The notes: generated by a model from the letters alone, not told the origin. Positions 37,001 to 45,575 are shown, numbered from the stretch's first letter. The stretch is 55,721 bases of DNA from an uncultured Pirellulaceae bacterium (GCA_937921995.1 CAKZVF010000052.1:1-55721); one strand, 5' to 3'. Numbers and translations are program-made.

Positions 37001-37466
37001 CCTTTTCAACAGCGTCGCCTAGCATTGCTGTTTCTTCTTCGTCGAGCGTAAACCGAATTTTCGCCAGCCGAGAAAGCACCCCAGTGGGTGGTTCTGAAGA
37101 AAAGAATGGATGCTCTCGATGGCGTCGTCGTTTTCCGTCTGGACGAACCGTGGACCATTGCCAAACTTGCTTTTGCGGTTCTTCACAATAGAACACTAAA
37201 ATGTGTTCGTGATGTCTTCGGGCCACTATTTGCTGTAAACGCCTGAGCAGTCCTCGATTTGCAATGACGGTTCGGTGTACGAGACAACGCAATATCGCAA
37301 ATGCGCGTTTTTCTGCGAATAGCTCGAAACGGTACGTTTCCCCTTCGAAGTCCAATTGGAACTCAGCTCTAGCCCGATCCCAGCCCAGCTCCTCCACAAA
37401 CAATTCGCGCCAGCGGTGGCTAGCAAGACACTCTTCTATCGCGTTCTCTATCGTTACGTGGTTCAA
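34008..37466 (-). CDS. Sigma-70-like / GHKL ATPase fusion protein
   Basis: 1152 residues from TTG 37466. Domains: about 15-165, an N-terminal domain homologous to that of the methyltransferase in the same operon (see FVEELGWDR, HEHILVFYCEEPQKQ, FTLDEEETAML); about 200-265, sigma-70 region 2 (DDAFQVAMIGIMKASRKFD with YQFSTIAGYYLRAV); about 365-415, sigma region 4 with a helix-turn-helix (QQVLALRYGLEKEAMTLEQ, GVTRERIRQIQKRAEAEL); a disordered acidic/proline linker (about 425-495); about 535-760, a Hsp90-like GHKL ATPase with REVIQNSMDA (N box), CEDFGTCGL (G1) and DLGRWGLGKT (G2); and a long C-terminal region. Fusing promoter-recognition modules to a GHKL ATPase is unusual. It may recruit RNA polymerase or use the sigma folds just to bind DNA; catalysis is inferred. 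Confidence 0.85.
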   Translation of the reverse strand: MNHVTIENAIEECLASHRWRELFVEELGWDRARAEFQLDFEGETYRFELFAEKRAFAILRCLVHRTVIANRGLLRRLQQIVARRHHEHILVFYCEEPQKQVWQWSTVRPDGKRRRHREHPFFSSEPPTGVLSRLAKIRFTLDEEETAMLGDAVEKVRSALDVKSELELFSRYPNIATKGDALAVRMAEGDEDSYHQFVALHQQLARKQSRMLIRWVNENVDDAFQVAMIGIMKASRKFDPTRGYQFSTIAGYYLRAVCQRHAASFGLPIRVPSHAFWPAYRFEFRHQKLIATYGNPLPDELLDAELQIEGLTRRQWEAFEASKNTLRFSDLDRQQFGEVLARAPASDLPLKGMLHREMVDAAIMCMGRIRERDQQVLALRYGLEKEAMTLEQVAGVMGVTRERIRQIQKRAEAELILCMKQEFPSFFVSDEPKKASETTSETDNEEVSEPIDEPTIPRSSKPPNKYPPRRKPSLAQPSDPCPVIASVTPSDFPSAVLSQQELSVMSQWVFAELSGASVRRDPQETELFKTENAGENEYSGTDALVREVIQNSMDAGTGDGPVRIRFGLHPNSELPTADTLAKYFSRLEPALGHRDVSFNSDGAPDLDLGFLVCEDFGTCGLSGDVGLSRDPPEGHRQREDFFWFWRNIGRSGKIDDDLGRWGLGKTVYRAASRVGCMLGLTVRDSDKRKYLMGQAVLRLHEHNGVEYAPEGFWCSGTASDGLPIPISDSEKLDQFADDWSLTRTTEPGLSVVVPYVTAALQTESILRLVAINFFVPIIKGDLIVDVAGPNLPNGASEVRIDSSTIAKVCENLSWNGLVKHKQSCPPPLSLVQQSIAINASDVVTTKLLGTSGMPTIKNESFADKDREDLQLRFKNEELVAVCVRAALPKKSGGHEEGELIVYLQRQSGTDRFESYYVREGMTITRLNSKRSLRGVKAWVMVEPGHLASLLGDTEGPAHISWDTSNDERPNRTWKTWKGRVRFFSKIVDAVAEYLTPKIEDADFDLLSDFFSVEDIKTSSKRRKPGEKGKNVGTFAPPVPNPRWYRSAPKAGGFRISSAPSLPVPENAILRVSIAYDMAGGNPLRNWSRFDFDFRAKDKKVKFKGNGIKANLKEGNVIDITITNSEFELTASGFDVHRDLFVRIDELNSDEDS

Positions 37467-37496
37467 GGAAATAGCCGGGCGGGGTCGCGTTTTACC

Positions 37497-38105
37497 TTAT
37501 GTGGGAGGCATCAGTTTAGCACCCGCAAGTAACAAAGTCTTGCATTTGGGATCCAAACATGACACCGATTTTCCTTGTGCTATGAGTTTCAAAGCAAACT
37601 TTTCCGTTTTGCTGCCTTCTGCGGCGTGGGCGACAACGATTTCAGTTGCCAGATCCGCGACCATACGATTGCGAGACAGCGAAGAAGCGGCCGAGTTGGT
37701 GCGTATGGATTCGGGTTGAGTGGAAACGATGCTCAACCGTCCACTTTCAATCTCTGACAGGTACTCAGTGGGGATGCGATACCGAGCCAAACTCCGCGGT
37801 GGGCATACGATGATTGGGCACACGCCAGTTAGAAGTACTTCGAGAAAACTCTTCTCGATTGCGGAATGGAATCCGCTGATGACAGCTTGCTTGCCCGCTG
37901 CCAACTCACCGGCCCATTTCATCGAGCGCAGAATAGCGGATCCGGAACAACTTGATGAGCAAAACAATGCTACCGATGGTTGATTTAACGATTTGGAATT
38001 GCCGATGAGATCCAAGAATTTGGTGTTGCTTTGACCTAATTTCGATGGCCAAGCATCATCGTCCGGAAGCAAGCGGACTACAGAAAAAAGGTCATTTTTC
38101 GACAT
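37497..38105 (-). CDS. DprA/Smf-like Rossmann protein
   Basis: 202 residues with a good GGAAGTGAA ribosome site at its ATG. It has the DprA/LOG-type Rossmann fold: CSGSAILRSMKWAGELAAGKQAV, an SGF turn where DprA has SG(L/M)A, VCPPRSLARYR, and the typical SLSRNRMVADLATEIVVAHA. The usual DprA loads RecA on ssDNA in transformation and has extra domains; this is a minimal core of about 200 residues. Related stand-alone DprA-like folds occur in defence operons, where they may bind nucleotides or DNA. The genes before and after are 88 and 30 bp away, in the same direction. Confidence 0.8.
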   Translation of the reverse strand: MSKNDLFSVVRLLPDDDAWPSKLGQSNTKFLDLIGNSKSLNQPSVALFCSSSCSGSAILRSMKWAGELAAGKQAVISGFHSAIEKSFLEVLLTGVCPIIVCPPRSLARYRIPTEYLSEIESGRLSIVSTQPESIRTNSAASSLSRNRMVADLATEIVVAHAAEGSKTEKFALKLIAQGKSVSCLDPKCKTLLLAGAKLMPPT

Positions 38106-38193
38106 TTCACTTCCATTTCCTCAAACAAGTTTTCTGCCAGTTTATTACCTTTCTTGGCTCGAAGCCGCCAACGAGGGAATAAATTCTAATAAT

Positions 38194-41100
38194 TTAGTCA
38201 TCAGTTCCCATTCGAAACTTTATGTCAAAAGACTGGATGTAGCTTACTTGAGCATAATTTAAGCCATAAAACGGTCCCAATTCTTCGTCAATTTTGTCGA
38301 TGACCCCTTTTGACTTAGAGATGAGGAACGATTGCGTTTCGGTTCGCCCAGTGCTGCGTTGATTTCTAACTAGTGTCTGACTATTTTCCTGCAATGACGC
38401 AATGTAATCCGCTCCGAGAGCGGAGAGAGCGTCGGATTTTAACACACTCTCACAAGTCGGAAATGCCTTGATATCTGTCGGATTTAAGTCTCTGAGATTA
38501 GATGTCATTGTGTACCACCACCAAAACAAATTGCTACTGAGCAAAGCGACTGATGATTGCACAAAAGTTTGCTCTCTTAATGACAATGTAGTTTGGCGAG
38601 AAGACTTTCCCGGTTTTCCATTAACTGAAAATTCTGGTGGAAAGTCTGTGAACACTTTCCAATATAAGCCGCCTGTTGTTCGATAAAAGACTTGATTTTC
38701 TCGTCCACGATCGATTAAAAATTCTCCAAAACGGTTCGGTAAGCCGAGGAGGTTTTGAAGAATCTCCACATCAATATCACTAGTGAGTTTCGGTACCCAA
38801 TAGGACGTCCTGTCGGATTTCCAAGATTTATATTGAATCGTCGGAATTAAATGAGCTCGCGCGTCAGAATACCACTTCGTATAACCGCTAGAAAAACAAC
38901 GTCCTGATGGCTTTGATCCAGTGATGAAAATCGTTAGCGCTCGATTCACTGCGTCGAATAGTTTTGCCGGGCGCCACGCGAAATTCGCGTAGCATGTTTC
39001 ACCAGTTGACTCGAGCATCTGCTGAACAATTGAAAATCTTTGTGTCGAAACTATCGCAAGTGGCACAATCATGCTGATCCATGAATGTTCCTTAACCAAA
39101 CGCAAGCTCCGTTCAATGCACATAGCATGGACTGCTTGTGAACGCGTGGTTTCGAGTCCTTGAACGGCGTAGTCGATTTCTCGAGCCTCTAAGTAAGGTG
39201 GATTGCCAACGATTACATCAAAACCACCTGCTTGCATAATTGCGAAGAATTCGGCGAACCAATGAAATGGCTGATGAACTGATTTCCATGCGTTAAAGTC
39301 CTTTTCTTTTCGAGGGTCGACTGCATATTCCTCAGAAAGAAATTTGTCGAGTCGAAGGGTCAGAGTATTTAGCTCTTCAGCTAAATCTTTTTTGTTAGCT
39401 TCAGTTATTTTCCCGCCTAGGTCTGTCTGTTCTCTACGAAAAAGCTCAAACTTAAGAGCTACAACTTTAGCTTGGTCTCGAATACCAGTAATTTGGCCAT
39501 CTTCAAAACCCAACGTGCCTGAAAGAGATTGCTCAATCTGCGCCAGTGTTGTATAGCCAACCAGCGTATTTCCAGCCCTGACATTGAAGTCAATATCTGG
39601 TAACGCCTCTACACCAAGGTTGTTTTGAGCGTAGTGCGGTTCAACAGTCGACATCAGCTTTAGAAAAAGTCTCAACTTGCAGATCTCAACGGCCTCCGGC
39701 ATGATGTCGACGCCAAACAGATTGTTGATCACAATGGACTTCAGAACGAAGTAAGTCTGATTGGGATGCGTTTCGATCTCCGCAAGAATATCGCGGAAAT
39801 CAATTAGCTTTTTCTTGCCTGACTTCTTTGCCGATTTTCCAAGCTTCAACTTTGGTTCGACTCTCACTGGCGGATCGCCTTTAAATCGACTGTCCCGATA
39901 CTTGGCGAATTCTTCCATGCCGAGAGTTTGCGAAGAATTATTGAGACGGCGATAGAAAACTTCTGCTCCGTCTTTCTTCACAAAAACCGGATCAGGCGAA
40001 GGTGAAGTTTTGAGCCTGCAAACGTCAACTCCATCACGCAGCGCGAACGAGATCTCTACACAACCAGCGGCAGTCTTTCCAAAGTTGCTGATTAGCAATG
40101 AAGTTAACCACAGTTCGTAGCCATCACGGTTTCGTTTTCCGTCCTCGCTGAAGAACATATAGTCGTGGTGGATGCCAAATCCATTACCTTCATCGTCAAC
40201 GCCGATGACCAGATCACCACCCTTCGCGTTAAGCATGGCGGCGACGGCTTTGAGAATGTCGTGCTGGCGATCTTTATCGGTCGCTTTCAAAATCTCCAGC
40301 TGTTTGCCTTCAGGCAACTTCTCGATCGCCTTCGACTTCTTGACGTCGAATCGAGCTGTCGATTTAAACTCAAGCGTGTTACTCTCACCCAATTCAATCA
40401 GTGCTGCCATTTCGTCTTCGATGGTGACCGGCTGAGCTTGATCTGCCTCATTGACGAACTGCTCCATCTTGCTCAAACAGGCTTCATACAGCGGTTGCAG
40501 AATATTCAGTGCTGCAAATAGGAACGCACCGCTTCCACAAGTCGGATCGAGTACGCTGAGAGGGAGTTGAGCCTTGTGGTTTTTGCCGACCTGTTCCATG
40601 CGACCGGCAATCGTGAAGTAGATTGCTCGGAGTAGATCGGCGCTTTCACAGTTGTCGATAACATCCACCGCAAACTGACGAATGTCCAAGTTGTGTGCAA
40701 TCATGTCGTTGATCGACGTAATTGCACCGGCAGCCAATTTCTTTCGCAATTCAATGCAACGATCACGGCGAGCAATATGCTCACCCCACGTTTCAGTCGG
40801 CAAAGCGACCTCAGCAGGAGCCGCTGTATTCCAGTCCGTCCGTTTCGCAACGTCCTTAATCCCTGCCTTTATCTTGCCGGGAATTGGAATCGGCTTTTCA
40901 AGCTCTTTACATGTGTTAGGGCCGGTTCTTGTGTGGATGTCAACAAAGATCCCGTGTCCAACCGCGTCATAGATGTAGCGGTCTGGATCGTCGCGCAATA
41001 GGCCCCATACTTCACGTTCAGGCCGAAACGGTTCTGTATTTCTTCTCGCGGCTTCGTCAAACAAGTAAGGAATGATTGTGTTCTTCGAGATGTACTCGGT

Positions 41101-42135
41101 AATGTCTTCCTTCGTGTAATACGCGCCCATCTGCTTCTGATTGATGTACTTTTCAAAGATGTACCCAAGAACGTCAGGGTTGATCTCGGTGTCATCACGA
41201 AGTGGGCGGTCATCCAGATGCCATTTGTATTCGTCAAAAAACGCGAACAGGCTTTCGAAGGCCTTGTCAGGGATCTTGATGTCTTTGTTCTCGGTTTCAA
41301 TTCGATGCTGATCGAAAATCCCACCATTCAAATATGGAACTTGTCCAAGCAATTTTTCCAAATCGGGATCGCGATCCGCTTCCCGTTTATTCAATCCGTC
41401 GTGAAAAAGCTTCAGCAAAAAATAGCGATAGAAGGCATGAAACTCCTTGTTGACCTCGCGAGACTTAGCAAGGCGATTCTTTAAATAGTCGAGGTCGTGA
41501 TCGAGAAAGCCTTTCTTCTGAACGAAATAAACGAACATCAGCCGGTTCAGCATCAGCGAAGCGTACCACTCGCGCTGCTGGACGTCTTTGATGCCCTTAA
41601 TGAAGTCTTTAAACGCGTCACGTTGTTGCTGAAACTTTGTGAAGAATCTCTTGGTGACTCGTTCAGCGTAGAGTTCAGACGCTCGATTCGTGACGTCGAC
41701 AAGTGTTAGGTCTTCCTCTTCGTCAAGAGAAATAGCCAGTTTGCTAATGCGCTGAGCGAGAGCCTCCCCCGAATGTCCTTTATGAAAGTCCAAACCTGTG
41801 CTGCGAAGCAACTTGCCTTCGTCACGCCGTGCGACACGAAAGCACTGACGCGTTTGAGCTTCATCCGAAAAGATGACGATGTTTTCGTGAGCGGTTTTAG
41901 CCACAGCTCGCTGAACCTTCGTCATGACTGCGGCGCTCGGGAAGGGTTCGCCAGCCGGAACCAAGTAATGGAATACTTGAAAGCCGCGTTTTTCGCGAAC
42001 GCCGGTCAGTCCGTACTCAACGTCGTCAACAACAATTGGCAATTCGCGTTTGAACCGATCCCACCCAAGTTCTTCAAACAATGAGTCAAAGTTGAAGTCC
42101 TTAATCAGTCGTCGGATCTTGGAAGTGTCTGTCAT
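38194..42135 (-). CDS. Eco57I/type IIG-like adenine methyltransferase with inserted AlbA_2 (Schlafen) domain
   Basis: About 1313 residues from ATG 42135, which overlaps the helicase stop as ATGA (42132-42135). Residues about 15-160: the N-terminal domain shared with the sigma-GHKL protein. About 210-350: helical, with GAYYTKEDITEYI as in Eco57I-type enzymes. About 525-540: DPTCGSGAF, the S-adenosylmethionine site. About 575-750: an AlbA_2/Schlafen domain (LGESNTLEFKS, AAMLNAKGGDLVIGVDDEG, PVFVKKDGAEVFYRR) inserted before the next conserved block, NLFGVDIMPEAVEICKLRLFL (about 803-825). About 978-981: NPPY, the target-adenine motif. C-terminal: target recognition-like and helical. It would methylate N6-adenine in DNA. 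No PD-(D/E)xK nuclease is evident, so cleavage may come from a partner. Confidence 0.92.
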   Translation of the reverse strand: MTDTSKIRRLIKDFNFDSLFEELGWDRFKRELPIVVDDVEYGLTGVREKRGFQVFHYLVPAGEPFPSAAVMTKVQRAVAKTAHENIVIFSDEAQTRQCFRVARRDEGKLLRSTGLDFHKGHSGEALAQRISKLAISLDEEEDLTLVDVTNRASELYAERVTKRFFTKFQQQRDAFKDFIKGIKDVQQREWYASLMLNRLMFVYFVQKKGFLDHDLDYLKNRLAKSREVNKEFHAFYRYFLLKLFHDGLNKREADRDPDLEKLLGQVPYLNGGIFDQHRIETENKDIKIPDKAFESLFAFFDEYKWHLDDRPLRDDTEINPDVLGYIFEKYINQKQMGAYYTKEDITEYISKNTIIPYLFDEAARRNTEPFRPEREVWGLLRDDPDRYIYDAVGHGIFVDIHTRTGPNTCKELEKPIPIPGKIKAGIKDVAKRTDWNTAAPAEVALPTETWGEHIARRDRCIELRKKLAAGAITSINDMIAHNLDIRQFAVDVIDNCESADLLRAIYFTIAGRMEQVGKNHKAQLPLSVLDPTCGSGAFLFAALNILQPLYEACLSKMEQFVNEADQAQPVTIEDEMAALIELGESNTLEFKSTARFDVKKSKAIEKLPEGKQLEILKATDKDRQHDILKAVAAMLNAKGGDLVIGVDDEGNGFGIHHDYMFFSEDGKRNRDGYELWLTSLLISNFGKTAAGCVEISFALRDGVDVCRLKTSPSPDPVFVKKDGAEVFYRRLNNSSQTLGMEEFAKYRDSRFKGDPPVRVEPKLKLGKSAKKSGKKKLIDFRDILAEIETHPNQTYFVLKSIVINNLFGVDIMPEAVEICKLRLFLKLMSTVEPHYAQNNLGVEALPDIDFNVRAGNTLVGYTTLAQIEQSLSGTLGFEDGQITGIRDQAKVVALKFELFRREQTDLGGKITEANKKDLAEELNTLTLRLDKFLSEEYAVDPRKEKDFNAWKSVHQPFHWFAEFFAIMQAGGFDVIVGNPPYLEAREIDYAVQGLETTRSQAVHAMCIERSLRLVKEHSWISMIVPLAIVSTQRFSIVQQMLESTGETCYANFAWRPAKLFDAVNRALTIFITGSKPSGRCFSSGYTKWYSDARAHLIPTIQYKSWKSDRTSYWVPKLTSDIDVEILQNLLGLPNRFGEFLIDRGRENQVFYRTTGGLYWKVFTDFPPEFSVNGKPGKSSRQTTLSLREQTFVQSSVALLSSNLFWWWYTMTSNLRDLNPTDIKAFPTCESVLKSDALSALGADYIASLQENSQTLVRNQRSTGRTETQSFLISKSKGVIDKIDEELGPFYGLNYAQVSYIQSFDIKFRMGTDD

Positions 42136-45100
42136 TCGGTAGCTTTCAATCCCATGGAGCAAATGATCTCGGTTTGGTAGTGGTCATCCGCTTCGTTTGA
42201 AATGATGCAAAGCCGGCCTTCGGCTCGCAGTTCCATAATTCGTTGAGCCAGATCGGCATCAATGATTCCCGCCTTCAAAAGACGATTCAGGATGTCGACC
42301 GCCAAAGGGCGTAAAGGGTGGCTGTAAATGTCGCCGATCGCCCGCTCAAGTTCCTTAACTGGAAACAGCGGTTGATCCGTTTTGACGTCTTCGACGAAAC
42401 GTTTCATGCGTTCGTAGACACGAAATCGTGCCCCAGACGGACGCCCAAGTTGCCCGCCGGCCTGATGTTCTTCTTCTGCGATGATCTCAACGCCACGCCT
42501 GACGAGGTCGTGATGATTTTCCTGCCGTGGTAGTGCAGGCGTGTCTGGTTCGCAGGCCGCCGCTTTCAAAATCGCGTATTGCGATTCAGTAATGCTGTCG
42601 CCATTTTCGTTGATCCAAACTAGTGCATTGGTTCGTTCGGCTGTGCGGGCATAGACCAGAGCTCCATCGGGCTTTGACTCAATCGGAGTATGGGCTTTCG
42701 TCGCGTAGACGACGCTTGGCAGATTGGGGATCAGCTTGGCAAGGTTGGGATCTGCCTTGATCGCATTGTCCCAGATTTGAAAAGCGTAGGATGACAAGTC
42801 GATTTCTGTATCGTCTTCACCATCGAGAATTCCGGCTTGCTCGTTATAGAGATCGAGCAAGTTGGGTTCCGTCGGATCATCTTCAAAAAATGCTTCGTCA
42901 GTTCCGACAACCTCAGCATTTTCACGAAGTCGCTGCCTAACGCGGCCACGCAAATTGATGATGCGTTCAACACCTGCGGCCGGTAAAAAGGTGTAGCACA
43001 GGATATCGTCTGCACGTTGGCCGATTCGATCGACGCGACCAGCTCGTTGAATCAAACGAATGATCGCCCATGGAATATCGAAATTGACGACGATCGAAGC
43101 GTCTTGCAAGTTCTGACCCTCGCTCAAGACATCAGTTGCGATCAAGATTCTAAATTCGTCATTGGGGTTTACAGCTTGCCGTTTGTCATTGGCGACTGGA
43201 CTGAATTTCCATGCCATAGCTGTTGGGTCTTGCGACTGACCAGTGACAACTCCAACTCCCTCCACGCCGCGAGATTCGAGCTCCTGCTTAAGGTATTTCG
43301 CTGTGTCAGCGAATTGCGTGAACACGAGTACCTTGTCAGCGAAGTGGCGTTTCGAAACAAGGTCATGAAGGGCGTTTAGTTTTGAGTCCAACTCTGATTG
43401 CCACGTTCCACAATCCTCTAGCAACTTGATCAATGACTCCGCATCTTTTCGCAAGTCGCGAGCAAGCTCCGGGACAAACCGCGATGCGGGCAACCATCGA
43501 AAACGTCTCGAAAACCGGTTTGAGTACAGGCCGTATACAGATTCGGCTGCTTCGACGTAGTCGTTCTCATTCCGAGATGAATTGGCAAGCGGGTCGCTGC
43601 CATCTGCGCTTTCTGATTCCTGTTCAAACAGCGTCAACTCTTCGTCATCGTTGAAACTGGCATCCAAGAGAGAAGCATCTTGGGAACCGATGGGAACGTC
43701 GAGGTTGTTTTCCAATGCGTGTAAGAAGACGAAGTTTCGCAGGATGTGCCTTTCGATGGATTGAAAGAACGCCAATCCACTACTCTCCAATCGCTTGAAA
43801 AGGTTCGTTCGGCAAAAACCCATCAAGCGTTTCCCCGCTCTGGAAAGGTCGCTAATGATTCTTGCTTCTGCGGGCTTGGGGGGCTGAGAGGGGGTTTCGT
43901 GAACGTAGTTGCCCAATCCGTATCGGGGCAACTCCAAGCGATTGATTCGCCTTACGACGGCATCAGAATATAGCGATGCGTATTGATCGTTGGGGTCGTC
44001 TTCATCCAACTGGAATTTAACTGTCTTGGGAACGCGCGTCGGGAACGGAGCTCGCGTCCCGTCACTGAACGTCAAAAACGGTCTCTCAGTTCCATTTCGC
44101 AGCGATTCACAAGACGAACATTTGGTTTCACTGGCTAAAACTCGTGTCTTGCACTTGCCGCATTCGATGTCGGCGTAATTCTGCTTTACAAAGGTTCTTG
44201 TCCTTCGAACCATGTATAGCCGCATCAACTCCCGCCAATCGTCGGCTTCTTCGCTCTTCTCGAACGCCGCCAAGGATTTCGGGCTGCATTGGTGACGCCT
44301 GATGAACTCTGTTTCCCCGATTTGCCGAATGTATTCCTCGGGTCGAATACCGATGTCGGCATCCTCTTTAAGAAACAGACGCAATTGATTGGAAAGGTCC
44401 ACGTAATTCTTGTTGTATGGTGTCGCTGTTAAAAGCACGACTTTGCTGTCGTTGGTGTCGATGTAATCTTGGATTGCGGTGAAACGTTTGCCTTCACGGT
44501 TTCGCAAGTTGTGACTTTCGTCGATTAGCACCAAACGATAGCGTCGCTCGTTCAGCAGATCTTTCTGTACGCGACTTGTCGGCATCACTTTGCCACGCAA
44601 TCCGAAACGTTCACGGTACCCATTCCACATCTTCTCGAGGTTCTTTGGGCAAAGAATCAAAGTCTCAATTCCTTGTTCGTCCTCAATCATCCGAGCGAGC
44701 GCCGTCGCCATCATCGTTTTTCCAAGACCAACAACATCACCGATCATGACGCCGCCACGTTTGTTCAGGTGGTGAGCCGCAATTTTTACGGCAGCGGTTT
44801 GGAAGTCAAACAGGATCGACTCAAACTCTCTCGGCAAACTGAATTCTTTGAGGCCGCTGCGTGCTTCTTCCGCAAGATGGAAAGCGATTTTCAAATAGAT
44901 GTGATACGGAAGGCGATCTTTTGGACTCGCCCAGCTTTCATCAATGATATCGGCAAGCTCTTTTGAAATGTCAATGCACCATCGGTCATTCCAGCGATCC
45001 TCAAACCAAGTTTTTAGTTTTTCGCAAGCGTCATGATCCAACACATCAACATTCAGCTCCCCCTGACTCTGAAGCCCTGCAAACGTCAGGTTACTACTAC

Positions 45101-45575
45101 CAAGAAATCCAACGATGGGATTGTTGGGATCATCACGAAACGCCAGATAGAGCTTTGCGTGCAAACGATGGCGGAGGAATAGTTTCACTTGTAACTGCCC
45201 CGCTCGCAACTGCTTTGCCAAGCGTCGCAACCCGGCTTCATCCTCGTTGGTCGGAGTGCCAAACATGAGCTGTTTACGAAAGTGGTCGGCAAGCTCTCGC
45301 TTTTTCTGAATCGCTGATTGGTTATCAATTCCCTCTTCGCCATTGACGACACTGAAAGCTTCTTCAAGCTCATCTTCGGGCAGTGTTTGCATGCCCACTA
45401 GTAACCTGCAGCATTCCTCATTCTTGCCGCTCCATTGATCGACAAGCGAATCCAGTTTTTTCCATCCACGCAAGTTGAAGTAGCCAACACAAAAATCAGC
45501 TCGTTGCGAAACTGCGAGCGTATCTTTCAAAGCGGGAAGTAAAGTGCGGTCGATGTTGTCAAATACGCGGGGCAT
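42132..45575 (-). CDS. PLD-nuclease / SNF2 helicase fusion
   Basis: 1147 residues, first gene of the island operon. About 1-200: phospholipase D-like nuclease domain, with a single HAKLYL motif near 139 and GSSNLTFAGL near 159; the aspartate normally four residues after the Lys is displaced, so it may be a variant catalytic site or a half-site. About 245-470: SNF2-type RecA1 with DVVGLGKTMMA (Walker A), LIDESHN (Walker B) and LLTATPYNK (motif III). About 472-490: CGKC...CSSC zinc ribbon. About 720-890: helicase C with KVLVFTQFADTA, ATDVLSEGQNLQDA and QRAGRVDRIGQ. The C-terminal about 200 residues are of unknown fold. Such proteins act as ATP-driven DNA translocases in anti-phage systems; here it may pair with the methyltransferase. 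Confidence 0.93.
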   Translation of the reverse strand: MPRVFDNIDRTLLPALKDTLAVSQRADFCVGYFNLRGWKKLDSLVDQWSGKNEECCRLLVGMQTLPEDELEEAFSVVNGEEGIDNQSAIQKKRELADHFRKQLMFGTPTNEDEAGLRRLAKQLRAGQLQVKLFLRHRLHAKLYLAFRDDPNNPIVGFLGSSNLTFAGLQSQGELNVDVLDHDACEKLKTWFEDRWNDRWCIDISKELADIIDESWASPKDRLPYHIYLKIAFHLAEEARSGLKEFSLPREFESILFDFQTAAVKIAAHHLNKRGGVMIGDVVGLGKTMMATALARMIEDEQGIETLILCPKNLEKMWNGYRERFGLRGKVMPTSRVQKDLLNERRYRLVLIDESHNLRNREGKRFTAIQDYIDTNDSKVVLLTATPYNKNYVDLSNQLRLFLKEDADIGIRPEEYIRQIGETEFIRRHQCSPKSLAAFEKSEEADDWRELMRLYMVRRTRTFVKQNYADIECGKCKTRVLASETKCSSCESLRNGTERPFLTFSDGTRAPFPTRVPKTVKFQLDEDDPNDQYASLYSDAVVRRINRLELPRYGLGNYVHETPSQPPKPAEARIISDLSRAGKRLMGFCRTNLFKRLESSGLAFFQSIERHILRNFVFLHALENNLDVPIGSQDASLLDASFNDDEELTLFEQESESADGSDPLANSSRNENDYVEAAESVYGLYSNRFSRRFRWLPASRFVPELARDLRKDAESLIKLLEDCGTWQSELDSKLNALHDLVSKRHFADKVLVFTQFADTAKYLKQELESRGVEGVGVVTGQSQDPTAMAWKFSPVANDKRQAVNPNDEFRILIATDVLSEGQNLQDASIVVNFDIPWAIIRLIQRAGRVDRIGQRADDILCYTFLPAAGVERIINLRGRVRQRLRENAEVVGTDEAFFEDDPTEPNLLDLYNEQAGILDGEDDTEIDLSSYAFQIWDNAIKADPNLAKLIPNLPSVVYATKAHTPIESKPDGALVYARTAERTNALVWINENGDSITESQYAILKAAACEPDTPALPRQENHHDLVRRGVEIIAEEEHQAGGQLGRPSGARFRVYERMKRFVEDVKTDQPLFPVKELERAIGDIYSHPLRPLAVDILNRLLKAGIIDADLAQRIMELRAEGRLCIISNEADDHYQTEIICSMGLKATE

